Of a stretch of DNA of 5,435 nucleotides, positions 1 through 5,435 are shown piece after piece. The position numbers and the translations under genes are program-made. The notes below the pieces were generated by a model that searched no databases, was not told where the DNA came from, and saw only the letters and a list, made by a program, of their open reading frames with translations. Numbering within the stretch: the first letter of the stretch is position 1; every line of letters begins with the position of its first letter. Location: positions 1 to 5,435 of the forward strand of contig JAQGNM010000363.1 in NCBI GenBank assembly GCA_028291845.1, read 5' to 3'. Source of the DNA: Massilia sp. GTDB taxonomy: Bacteria; Pseudomonadota; Gammaproteobacteria; Burkholderiales; Burkholderiaceae_D.

Positions 1-74
1 AGACATGCCGCATTCTAGCCCAGGCGCGGGTGTAGAATTGGCACGATTATTCGTAACAATAGACGGAGACCACC

Positions 75-512
75 ATGCGCGACCCACGCCAGATCGACCG
101 CCTGCTCGACCAGTACAGCGAGAGCCACCGCAATCACACCAACGAATTGATCCACCTGGTGTGCGTGCCGCTGATCGTGTTCTCCCTGCTGGGGCTGATC
201 TGGTGGATCCACCCGCTGGCCGCGGTGGCCGCCAGCGGCGCTGCCCTCGCCTATTATTTTCAATTATCAAAACCGTTCGCGCTGGGCATGCTGGCGATGA
301 GCCTCGTGATGCTGGGCCTGCTGTATGCGATGCCGCCCTTGACGGTGCTGCCGCTGTCGATCAGCATTTTCGTGCTGGCGTGGATCGGCCAATTCATCGG
401 CCATCAAATCGAGGGCAAGAAGCCGTCGTTCTTCGACGATCTGCGCTTTCTCCTGATCGGCCCGCTGTTCGTGCTGGGATTTCTGTATCGGCGGCTGCGT
501 GTCGCTTACTGA
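75..512 (+). CDS. DUF962 / Mpo1-like membrane protein
   Basis: The 145-residue product matches the DUF962 (Mpo1/YGL010w-like) family in length and motifs. The N-terminus carries a histidine cluster, H18-x2-H21 followed by N23 and H27 (segment ESHRNHTNELIH), and a second site, GHQIEGKKPSFF, at about 109-120 with H110. Four hydrophobic stretches lie at about 29-45, 47-63, 68-86 and 90-108, and a fifth at 124-137, so it is an inner-membrane protein. In yeast, Mpo1 is an iron-dependent dioxygenase in alpha-oxidation of 2-hydroxy fatty acids; the conserved histidines bind the metal. Whether bacterial members do the same is not established, so function is inferred only at family level. The ATG is preceded by GGAG at 65-68 with a 6-nt spacer. 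Bases 1-74 contain no other gene and no convincing promoter. The gene ends 3 bp from the opposing microprotein gene, with no terminator between them. Confidence 0.85.
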   Translation: MRDPRQIDRLLDQYSESHRNHTNELIHLVCVPLIVFSLLGLIWWIHPLAAVAASGAALAYYFQLSKPFALGMLAMSLVMLGLLYAMPPLTVLPLSISIFVLAWIGQFIGHQIEGKKPSFFDDLRFLLIGPLFVLGFLYRRLRVAY

Positions 513-515
513 TGC

Positions 516-662
516 TTAGTTGATCTGTTCGGCGGCGCCGCTGCCAATTGCCGGATCATACGGCGGTGGGGCATCGGACAGCTGTTCGAGCAGCACCAGC
601 GCCGTGCACAGCACCACGTAGCCCAGCAAGATCCACACTTTCAGGTGCAGCGACGGTTTCAT
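516..662 (-). CDS. Small single-pass membrane protein (48 aa, unknown function)
   Basis: I do not recognise this protein. It reads MKPSLHLKVW, then a hydrophobic helix at about 9-28 (VWILLGYVVLCTALVLLEQL), then a short polar, proline-containing tail ending AAEQIN. The positively charged N-terminus (K2, H6, K8) and acidic C-terminal side suggest the N-terminus is inside. Support for it being real: a GAGG Shine-Dalgarno 6 nt before this ATG, third codon positions mostly G or C like the neighbours, and one clean transmembrane segment. The frame stays open upstream and longer versions (ATG at 692, or up to 749) are possible. Those extra residues are Arg/Ala-rich and have no comparable ribosome site, so I chose the short form. 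It converges on the DUF962 gene. It could be a small subunit or regulator of a membrane complex, but nothing in the sequence says which. Confidence 0.55.
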   Translation of the reverse strand: MKPSLHLKVWILLGYVVLCTALVLLEQLSDAPPPYDPAIGSGAAEQIN

Positions 663-668
663 TGGCAG

Positions 669-672
669 CCTC
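669..672 (-). promoter_or_regulatory. Ribosome binding site deciding the microprotein start
   Basis: On the minus strand GAGG lies 6 nt before the ATG at 662. No similar site precedes the in-frame ATG at 692 or the longest start at 749, which favours the 48-residue product. Confidence 0.5.
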
Positions 673-829
673 GCAAAACGGAAGAGCTTCATGATACCGG
701 CGGCGCTTGCGGCGCTGGCGCCGAGCAGGCCGGGCTTGCGCCGCCTCAAACACGATTGAGCGAACTGTCGTTTTGCGGTCTTCGATCCCTGCTCCGGTGG
801 CCTAGCCCACAGGAAACTTGGAACTCCCG

Positions 830-835
830 TATACT
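830..835 (+). promoter_or_regulatory. Candidate -10 element for the exporter-acetyltransferase operon
   Basis: TATACT matches the sigma-70 -10 consensus at 5 of 6 positions. If it is used, transcription would begin about 7 nt downstream, at or next to the ATG at 842, giving a nearly leaderless mRNA. The best -35 match (CCCACA at 806-811, 18-bp spacer) is only 3 of 6, so the promoter is weakly supported. The rest of the divergent gap (663-841) shows no clear operator or other promoter. Confidence 0.3.
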
Positions 836-841
836 TTCGCC

Positions 842-1807
842 ATGCCTTCTCCCTTCCTGTTCCTGCTCGCCGCGCTGATCTGGGGTTCGACCTTCTGGGC
901 CATTACTTTGCAACTGGGCGAGGTGCCGCCGATGGTGTCGGTGGCCTATCGCTTCGCGCTCGCCGCCGCCACCCTGTTCGGCTATTGCATGATGCGCGGC
1001 ACCCGGCTGGCCCTGCCATGGCGCACCCAGCGCTGGCTGATGGCGCAGGGTTTTTTGACCTTCGGCCTGTCGTATATCTGCACCTATAACGCCGAGCAAT
1101 ACCTGGTGTCGGCGCTGGTCGCCGTGCTGTTTGCGCTGATGGTGTTCTGGACCCCGCTGTGCGCCCGCCTGCTGTTCGGCACCCCGATCGGGTGGCGCGT
1201 GTGGGCCGCCGGCAGCGTCGCCGTGGCCGGTGTCGGGCTGCTGTTTTCGCAGTCGATCGGCGCCGCCCTGCACGATCTGCAAACCGGCGGCAAAGGCCAT
1301 TTCTTACTGGGCCTGGTGCTGGCGCTGGGCGCCACCATCGCCAGTTCGGCCGGCAACGTTTTGGTGAGCAAGGTGCGCGCCCAGTCGAGCGATGTGTTCC
1401 TGACCACCGCCTGGTCGATGGCCTGGGGCACCGCGCTGGTGCTGGCCCTGATCGCCGTCAGCGGGCAGTCGCTGGCGCTGCCGCAGGCACCAAAGTACTG
1501 GATGGGCCTGTTTTATTTATCCCTGTTCGGCTCGGTGATTGCGTTCATTGCCTACTTTACTTTGATTAACCGCATCGGCGCCCAGCGCGCCGTTTATGTC
1601 GGCGTCGCCTCGCCGGTCATATCCGTGCTGCTGTCGATCCGCCTCGAGCACTATCGCCCCGGCCCCCTCGAATGGCTCGGCATGACCCTGTGCCTGGCCA
1701 GCGTGGCCTGGGCGGTGCGCGCTCCGGCCGCCGCCAAACCTGCTTCACCGCTTGTTTGCACCCCTGTTGCCACCTCCGTTTCCACCCCTGTTGCCGAGAT
1801 CCCATGA
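842..1807 (+). CDS. EamA/DMT-family transporter
   Basis: This is a 321-residue inner-membrane protein with ten predicted helices arranged as two EamA repeats: about 3-22, 32-50, 66-83, 88-110, 119-137, then 153-173, 184-205, 219-241, 246-268 and 275-292. The family hallmark WGSTFWA is at 14-20 in the first helix, and the second repeat has the usual pattern of small residues and a proline (VASPVISVLLS) in its penultimate helix. Members of the drug/metabolite transporter superfamily mostly export amino acids, amines or other metabolites; the substrate cannot be read from sequence. The ATG at 842 places WGSTFWA where the family normally has it. A TTG at 818 would add eight residues, with AGGA only 3 nt away. 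A proline/alanine-rich cytoplasmic tail (about 294-321) with an internal repeat follows the last helix. The stop overlaps the start of the acetyltransferase gene (ATGA), so the two are probably co-transcribed and translationally coupled. Confidence 0.9.
   Translation: MPSPFLFLLAALIWGSTFWAITLQLGEVPPMVSVAYRFALAAATLFGYCMMRGTRLALPWRTQRWLMAQGFLTFGLSYICTYNAEQYLVSALVAVLFALMVFWTPLCARLLFGTPIGWRVWAAGSVAVAGVGLLFSQSIGAALHDLQTGGKGHFLLGLVLALGATIASSAGNVLVSKVRAQSSDVFLTTAWSMAWGTALVLALIAVSGQSLALPQAPKYWMGLFYLSLFGSVIAFIAYFTLINRIGAQRAVYVGVASPVISVLLSIRLEHYRPGPLEWLGMTLCLASVAWAVRAPAAAKPASPLVCTPVATSVSTPVAEIP
1759..1795 (+). repeat. 13-bp direct repeat in the transporter tail
   Basis: CACCCCTGTTGCC occurs at 1759-1771 and again at 1783-1795, a 24-bp period that stays in frame and encodes TPVA twice (residues 307-310 and 315-318). 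It looks like a small tandem duplication in a non-conserved tail. Confidence 0.7.
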
Positions 1808-2292
1808 CCGCCTTCACCATTCGCCCTGCGCAGCCGCAAGACATCGCCCACATCCACGCCATGATCGTCGAACTGGCGGTGTTTGAAAAACTCGAACACC
1901 TGGTGGTGGCTACGCCGCAACTGCTGCACGAGGCCCTGTTCGGCGTCAAGCCGTCCTGCGAAGCCATCGTCGGCGAGGCCGATGGCGAGGTCGTCACCTT
2001 CGCCCTGTTCTTCCACAATTTCTCGACTTTCCTTACCCGCAAGGGACTGTACCTGGAAGATTTATACGTCAAACACGCACAGCGCGGCAAAGGGTTCGGC
2101 CGCCAGATGCTGGTGGCCCTGGCGCGCATCGCCAAGGAAAGACAATGCGGCCGCTTCGAATGGTCGGTGCTGGACTGGAATGCCCCGGCGATCGCCTTTT
2201 ATGAGGGCGTCGGCGCCGAAGTGATGCCGGAATGGCGCATTTGCCGGGTAGCCGGCGAAGCATTGAATGCGCTGGCCGCCGGCAAGGCATAA
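1804..2292 (+). CDS. GNAT family N-acetyltransferase, SSAT-like
   Basis: The 162-residue product is a single GNAT domain that transfers acetyl from acetyl-CoA to an amine in the cytoplasm. Visible motifs: the beta4 strand LYLEDLYV (82-89) with E85; the acetyl-CoA pyrophosphate loop RGKGFG (94-99, fitting R/Q-x-x-G-x-G); FEWSVLDWNAPAIAFYE (118-134) with N126 and the likely general-acid Y133; then GA at 137-138. The LYLED…WNAPAIAFY combination is characteristic of the spermidine/thialysine acetyltransferase (SSAT-like) branch, so a polyamine or lysine-analogue substrate is plausible but unproven. The start is the ATG overlapping the transporter stop (ATGA); the frame is open further upstream, but that would lie inside the transporter and lacks GNAT-like sequence. 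The Shine-Dalgarno is weak (GAGA at 1796-1799), fitting translational coupling. Pairing with an EamA exporter suggests related amine substrates, which is inference. No intrinsic terminator is seen on this strand after the gene. Confidence 0.88.
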   Translation: MTAFTIRPAQPQDIAHIHAMIVELAVFEKLEHLVVATPQLLHEALFGVKPSCEAIVGEADGEVVTFALFFHNFSTFLTRKGLYLEDLYVKHAQRGKGFGRQMLVALARIAKERQCGRFEWSVLDWNAPAIAFYEGVGAEVMPEWRICRVAGEALNALAAGKA

Positions 2293-2302
2293 GTAATCGG
2301 AC

Positions 2303-2334
2303 AAAAAAAATCCCACGGCATTCGAGGCCGTGGG
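2303..2334 (-). terminator. Rho-independent terminator of the hut operon
   Basis: Read on the minus strand, CCCACGGC (2334-2327), a 7-nt loop and GCCGTGGG (2319-2312) form a perfect 8-bp GC-rich stem, followed by one A and eight T residues (2310-2303). It lies about 110 bp past the stop of the fused ABC transporter. On the plus strand the run of A precedes the hairpin and no T tract follows, so it should not stop transcripts from the acetyltransferase gene. Confidence 0.9.
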
Positions 2335-2338
2335 CAAA

Positions 2339-2397
2339 CCCATTGTCTTGCGATGGGAGGGGAGACCGGTTTCGCGTTGCAGGTGATGCGATGCAAC
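2339..2397 (-). other. Two weak hairpins in the hut operon 3' untranslated region
   Basis: Two inverted repeats precede the terminator on the minus strand: CCCAT/ATGGG (2339-2343 with 2353-2357, 9-nt loop) and GTTGCA/TGCAAC (2376-2381 with 2392-2397, 10-nt loop). They may protect the mRNA 3' end or be chance. The remaining gap between 2293 and 2444 holds no gene that I can see. Confidence 0.35.
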
Positions 2398-2444
2398 CGT
2401 TGAATTGATCTTACCCCCGGGCAAATGGATACCGTTGACCTTGC

Positions 2445-3929
2445 TCAAGCGCGAGGCGGATGGCGTGGCGCCACCACTCTTTCCAGCAATTCGAACGCCG
2501 CCTGCGTCAGCAGGGCCAGCACCGCCGCCGGAATGGCGCCGGCGAGCAACATGGTGTTGTCGTTGAGCGCCAGGCCGATGGTGATGCGCTCACCGTAGCC
2601 GCCGGCGCCGATGAAGGCGGCAATCGTCGCCGTGCCCACGCTCATCACCGCCGCCGTCTTGACGCCGGCCAGGATCACCGGCAGCGCCAGCGGCAGGTCG
2701 ACGTGCAGCAAGCGTTGGCGTGCGCTCAAGCCGAGCGCCAGCGCCGCTGTGCGCAGACCGGCCGGCACCTGCAGGATGCCGGTGCAGGTGTTGCGCACGA
2801 TGGGCAGCAAGGCATATACGAACAGCGCGACCAGCGCCGGCACCGTACCGATCATGCCGAGCAGGGGAATCAGCATCGCCAGCAAGGCCAGCGACGGCAC
2901 CGTCTGCAGCACCCCGGACAGCGCCAGCACCGGCTGGCGCAGGCCTGGCGCATACGCCGCCAGCACCCCGAGCGGAATGCCGGCCAGGCAGGCCAGGCCG
3001 ACCGATGCGATCACCAGCAACAGGTGCTCGCGGGTGAGCTGCCACAGCTTGTCGTCGAACAGCTTGTTCATCAAGCCGCCGCGCTGCGCCGCCGGGGCTT
3101 TGTGCAGAAAGTCGGCGGCCACGGCGGCGAAGCTGCGCTTGCCGGTTTCGACGGCCGCGTTCATGGCGATCATCCGGGCGGCCGGGATCGTGCCTTCCAG
3201 GGCGGCGATGGCTTGCCACTGCGCCGGGAAACGCGCCGGCGCATCGAGCCGGTACAGCAGCACGGCGTCGTAGCGGGGGAAATAGTGCAGGTCGTCGTCG
3301 AGCACGCGCAGCTTGTACTCGGCGATTTTCGCATCGGTCGAATAAATGTCGATGACGTCGACCTGTTTTTCAGCCTGCGCGGCGTAGGCGATGCCGTGAT
3401 CGAGCGCGCGCGGGGTTTGCGGCAGGCGGTAACGCGCGGCCAGTCCGGGCCAGCCGTCGGCGCGGCCGATGAACTCGTGCGACAAGCCCAGTTTCAGCTC
3501 AGGATGCGCGGCCAGTTGCGACAGCGCAGTCAAGCCGCTGTCGGCGCGCGCGGCCAGCGCATAGGTGTTGTTGAAACCGAGCGGCACGCCGACCCCCAGG
3601 CCGATCTTCGCCAGCGCCTGGCGCATTTGCGGCAAGGTGGTTGCCTTGGGATTTTTTAAAATTTCCAGGTCGATGGTGCCGATGTACTCGGGGTAGACGT
3701 CGATGCTGCCGGCCTGCAGCGCCGCCAGCACGATGGCGGTATTGCCCAGTCCCTGGCGGTGTTCGGCCTTGCCGTGGGCGCCGGCCGTCTGGGTCAGGAT
3801 CTCGCCCAGCACGTACGATTCGGTGAACCGCTTCGAGCCGATTTTGAGGACGCCGCCGTCGGCGCGCGCGGGAGCGCAGCACAACAGGACGAGCGCAAGC
3901 AGCGCGGAAAATACAGTGGGCAGTGACAA
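2445..3929 (-). CDS. Fused substrate-binding protein/permease of an OpuC-type (quaternary amine family) ABC importer
   Basis: The 494-residue protein joins two parts. Residues 1-23 are a Sec signal peptide ending in ARA before D24; there is no lipobox. About 25-285 is an OpuAC/OpuCC-type periplasmic binding domain: KRFTESYVLGEIL (33-45), GLGNT (60-64), DVYPEYIGT (77-85), FNNTYAL (119-125), EFIGRADGWPGL (152-163), DIYSTD (194-199), DDDLHYFPRYDA (211-222). Tyrosines Y82, Y123, Y196 and Y220 sit in motifs that in OpuBC/OpuCC proteins form the aromatic cage for trimethylammonium groups. About 300-485 is the permease, with an EAA-like loop at 394-413 (TAALALG…DLPLALP) that docks an ATPase. Start: TTG with GGAG 5 nt before it, 19 nt after hutI; no other start lies upstream in frame. 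Gene position in a hut operon suggests uptake of histidine or a related compound, as for HutXWV, but the binding domain resembles OpuCC more. No ATPase gene is in the window. Family assignment is firm; ligand is not. Confidence 0.9.
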   Translation of the reverse strand: MSLPTVFSALLALVLLCCAPARADGGVLKIGSKRFTESYVLGEILTQTAGAHGKAEHRQGLGNTAIVLAALQAGSIDVYPEYIGTIDLEILKNPKATTLPQMRQALAKIGLGVGVPLGFNNTYALAARADSGLTALSQLAAHPELKLGLSHEFIGRADGWPGLAARYRLPQTPRALDHGIAYAAQAEKQVDVIDIYSTDAKIAEYKLRVLDDDLHYFPRYDAVLLYRLDAPARFPAQWQAIAALEGTIPAARMIAMNAAVETGKRSFAAVAADFLHKAPAAQRGGLMNKLFDDKLWQLTREHLLLVIASVGLACLAGIPLGVLAAYAPGLRQPVLALSGVLQTVPSLALLAMLIPLLGMIGTVPALVALFVYALLPIVRNTCTGILQVPAGLRTAALALGLSARQRLLHVDLPLALPVILAGVKTAAVMSVGTATIAAFIGAGGYGERITIGLALNDNTMLLAGAIPAAVLALLTQAAFELLERVVAPRHPPRA

Positions 3930-3934
3930 GCAGG

Positions 3935-3938
3935 CTCC
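3935..3938 (-). promoter_or_regulatory. Ribosome binding site supporting a TTG start
   Basis: GGAG on the minus strand lies 5 nt before TTG at 3929, in the short gap after hutI. No ATG, GTG or TTG precedes it in frame, and the encoded N-terminus is a proper signal peptide, so TTG is the likely initiation codon. Confidence 0.65.
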
Positions 3939-3948
3939 GGCGACGTGA

Positions 3949-5178
3949 TCAGTCGCGCCAGCTTACCACCGCGGCGCGCGGCACGCCGGCATTGACTACA
4001 CCGGTACAGGGATTGAGGCCCATGGCATAGGCCAGGTCGGCCGGCCGGTCGATGCGCCACAGGGCAAAATCTGCCCGCTTGCCCACTTCGATACTGCCGA
4101 TCTGGCCGTGGCGCCCGAGGGCGCGGGCGGCGTGGATGGTGCAGCCGGCCAAGGCTTCGAGCGGCGTCAGGCGCCACAAGGTGCAGGCCAGGTTCATCGC
4201 CAGCAGGATCGAGGTCAACGGCGAAGTGCCGGGATTGCAGTCGGTGGCCACGGCCATCGGCACGCCGGCGGCGCGCAGGGCGGCGATCGGCGGCGGCGTG
4301 GTATCGCGCAAAAAATAATACGCGCCCGGCAGCAGCACGGCGACGGTGCCGGCGGCGGCCATCGCCGCGACACCCGCTGGCGAGAGATGCTCGAGGTGAT
4401 CGGCCGACAAGCCCTCGAAACGCGCCACCAGCGCCGCGCCGCCCTGGTCCGACAACTGCTCGGCATGCAGTTTTACGGGCAGGTTCATCGCTCGCGCGGC
4501 GGCGAACAGGCGCCCGGTCTGGGCCGCCGTAAAACCGATGGTTTCGCAAAAGGCGTCGACGGCGTCGACCAGGCCGTCGGCGGCCAGCGCCGGCAGCATC
4601 ACGGCGATCAAGTGGGCGATATAGTCGTCGGCGCGGCCGGCAAATTCGGGCGGCAGCGCGTGGGCGCCCAGAAAAGTGGTGGCGACGTCGAACGGCAGCT
4701 CGCGGGCCAGGCGGCGCGCCGCCTGCAGCATCAGGCGCTCGCCGGCCAGATCGAGGCCGTAGCCGGATTTGATTTCGACCGTGGTGACGCCTTCGGCCAA
4801 CAGGCGCAGCAAGCGCGGCGCGCTCTGCGCCATCAACTGGTCGATCGAGGCGGCGCGCGTGGCGCGCACCGTGGCCATGATGCCGCCGCCGGCGCGGGCG
4901 ATCTCCTCATAGGTGGCGCCGTTCAGGCGCGCCTCGAATTCGGCGCTGCGGTTGCCGGCGTGGACGATGTGGGTGTGGCAGTCGATCAGGCCGGGAGTCA
5001 GCCAGGCGCCGCCGCAGTCGGTGATGGCGGCATCGGCCAGCGGCGCATCTGCGCGCGGCCCGACCCAGGCGACGCGGCCGTCTTCGACGCGCACCGCGCC
5101 GTCGCGCAGCTCGCCGTAGCCGTCGGCGCTGGTGGCCATGGTGGCCAGGTGCGCATTCAAAAACACGCTGGTGCTCAT
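3949..5178 (-). CDS. hutI: Imidazolonepropionase
   Basis: This 409-residue cytoplasmic enzyme of the amidohydrolase superfamily hydrolyses 4-imidazolone-5-propanoate to N-formimidoyl-L-glutamate, the third step of histidine degradation. All key motifs are present: TPGLIDCHTH (61-70) with metal ligands H68 and H70; GNRSAEFE (75-82) with substrate-binding R77; EIKSGYG (135-141) with Y140; LGAH (170-173); KLHAEQ (236-241) with metal ligand H238 and catalytic E240-Q241; SADHLEHL (258-265) with H261; and ATDCNPGT (311-318) with metal ligand D313. The length is normal for HutI and nothing appears broken. The chosen ATG overlaps the hutD stop (ATGA) and begins the expected MSTSVFLNAHLATM; 22 more codons are open upstream, but they lie in hutD out of frame and are Arg-rich. 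The Shine-Dalgarno GGAG (5184-5181) is only 2 nt from the ATG, so translation probably relies on coupling to hutD. The fused ABC transporter gene follows 19 nt later. Confidence 0.97.
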   Translation of the reverse strand: MSTSVFLNAHLATMATSADGYGELRDGAVRVEDGRVAWVGPRADAPLADAAITDCGGAWLTPGLIDCHTHIVHAGNRSAEFEARLNGATYEEIARAGGGIMATVRATRAASIDQLMAQSAPRLLRLLAEGVTTVEIKSGYGLDLAGERLMLQAARRLARELPFDVATTFLGAHALPPEFAGRADDYIAHLIAVMLPALAADGLVDAVDAFCETIGFTAAQTGRLFAAARAMNLPVKLHAEQLSDQGGAALVARFEGLSADHLEHLSPAGVAAMAAAGTVAVLLPGAYYFLRDTTPPPIAALRAAGVPMAVATDCNPGTSPLTSILLAMNLACTLWRLTPLEALAGCTIHAARALGRHGQIGSIEVGKRADFALWRIDRPADLAYAMGLNPCTGVVNAGVPRAAVVSWRD

Positions 5179-5435
5179 GTCTCCGGCCGCCGCTGGTAGA
5201 TGTCGACGATGAACACGGTGGCGTCGATCCCTTCCAGGGTCCACAGCTTGCCCGGCTCGAGCACCATGGCGTCGAAGCGCACCAGGCCGATACGTTCGTC
5301 GTCGCAGCTGACCGACAGGCTTTCGCCGACGGCCAGGAACAGGATGCTGCGCTGGCCGCCGGGGGCGAACTGCGCGCTGCCGTCGATGCGGCGGCGGCCG
5401 AACTTGTGCTGGCAGGCCTCGCGCCTGGTCATCAC
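5175..5435 (-). CDS. hutD: HutD family protein, C-terminal fragment (cut by window edge)
   Basis: Only the last 86 residues or so lie in the window; the gene continues beyond base 5435 and its start is not seen. The fragment begins VMTRRE, matching the conserved DFNVMTRR-type motif of HutD proteins, followed by beta-strand-rich sequence (about 27-82) with the spacing of a cupin fold and a terminal IVDIYQRRPET. HutD proteins are bicupin-like, usually about 190 residues, and occur in hut operons; in Pseudomonas HutD is proposed to limit hut expression by sensing a pathway intermediate. Direct overlap with hutI supports the call. The GTG at the window edge is an internal valine codon, not the start. 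Assignment rests on the short motif plus context, so it is less certain than hutI. Confidence 0.75.
   Translation of the reverse strand: MMTRREACQHKFGRRRIDGSAQFAPGGQRSILFLAVGESLSVSCDDERIGLVRFDAMVLEPGKLWTLEGIDATVFIVDIYQRRPET

Noticed and set aside
39..54. Sigma-54 promoter lookalike upstream of the DUF962 gene (TGGCACG followed by TTCGT)
   Set aside because: The -24 half is perfect, but the essential GC at -12 is replaced by CG at the required spacing, so I do not call it.
663..749. Longer N-terminus for the small membrane protein
   Set aside because: The extra residues are Arg/Ala-rich with no ribosome site, while the ATG at 662 has GAGG at good spacing.
1672..1803. Upstream extension of the acetyltransferase frame by 44 codons
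   Set aside because: It lies inside the transporter gene, is Cys/Arg-rich and not GNAT-like; the ATG at 1804 fits the family.
2460..3659. 399-codon plus-strand open frame opposite the fused transporter gene
   Set aside because: The Arg/Gln/His-rich translation has no recognisable fold, and it lies antisense to a gene with clear domains.
3870..3885. Lipoprotein signal at the LLCC stretch of the binding domain
   Set aside because: Neither cysteine has the small residue needed at -1 of a lipobox; ARA before D24 fits ordinary signal peptidase I cleavage.
4108..5199. 363-codon plus-strand open frame opposite hutI
   Set aside because: It is antisense to a complete hutI with all catalytic motifs. 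The translation is a low-complexity Gly/Arg/Gln/Ala mix typical of GC-rich shadows.
5179..5244. Upstream in-frame extension of hutI by 22 codons
   Set aside because: It overlaps hutD and encodes an Arg/His-rich stretch unlike HutI. The ATG at 5178 gives the normal length and an ATGA overlap.

Overview
The window looks like ordinary chromosome from a GC-rich Gram-negative bacterium. The strong G/C bias at third codon positions, the HutD–HutI pair and the overall protein style suggest a betaproteobacterium, possibly Oxalobacteraceae (Massilia/Duganella/Janthinobacterium-like). That placement is inference from impression, not from a search. I see no insertion sequence, phage, CRISPR array, tRNA or rRNA.

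Left part (1-2292). A DUF962/Mpo1-like membrane protein (75-512, +) meets a 48-residue single-pass membrane microprotein (516-662, -) tail to tail, only 3 bp apart. A 179-bp divergent gap follows. Then comes a two-gene + strand operon: an EamA/DMT-family 10-TM exporter (842-1807) overlapping by ATGA a GNAT acetyltransferase of the SSAT-like type (1804-2292). The overlap suggests coupled translation, perhaps of an enzyme and an exporter acting on related amines, which is inference.

Middle (2293-2444). This 152-bp convergent gap holds a strong intrinsic terminator that works only for the minus strand, plus two weaker hairpins.

Right part (2445-5435, minus strand). This is the downstream end of a histidine-utilisation (hut) operon: the C-terminal part of HutD (cut by the window edge), then HutI (imidazolonepropionase, start overlapping hutD by ATGA), then a single-chain ABC importer that fuses a periplasmic OpuC-type binding protein to its permease. 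HutI makes N-formimidoyl-glutamate from imidazolonepropionate. The fused importer presumably supplies a substrate for the pathway. Its binding domain carries four tyrosines at sites typical of quaternary-amine binders, so a histidine betaine (hercynine or ergothioneine) is a plausible ligand besides histidine or choline/betaine. No ATPase gene is visible, and the terminator closes the operon, so the ATPase must lie upstream of the window or elsewhere.

Nothing here is clearly a new system. The best lead is the ligand and ATPase partner of the hut-linked fused transporter.
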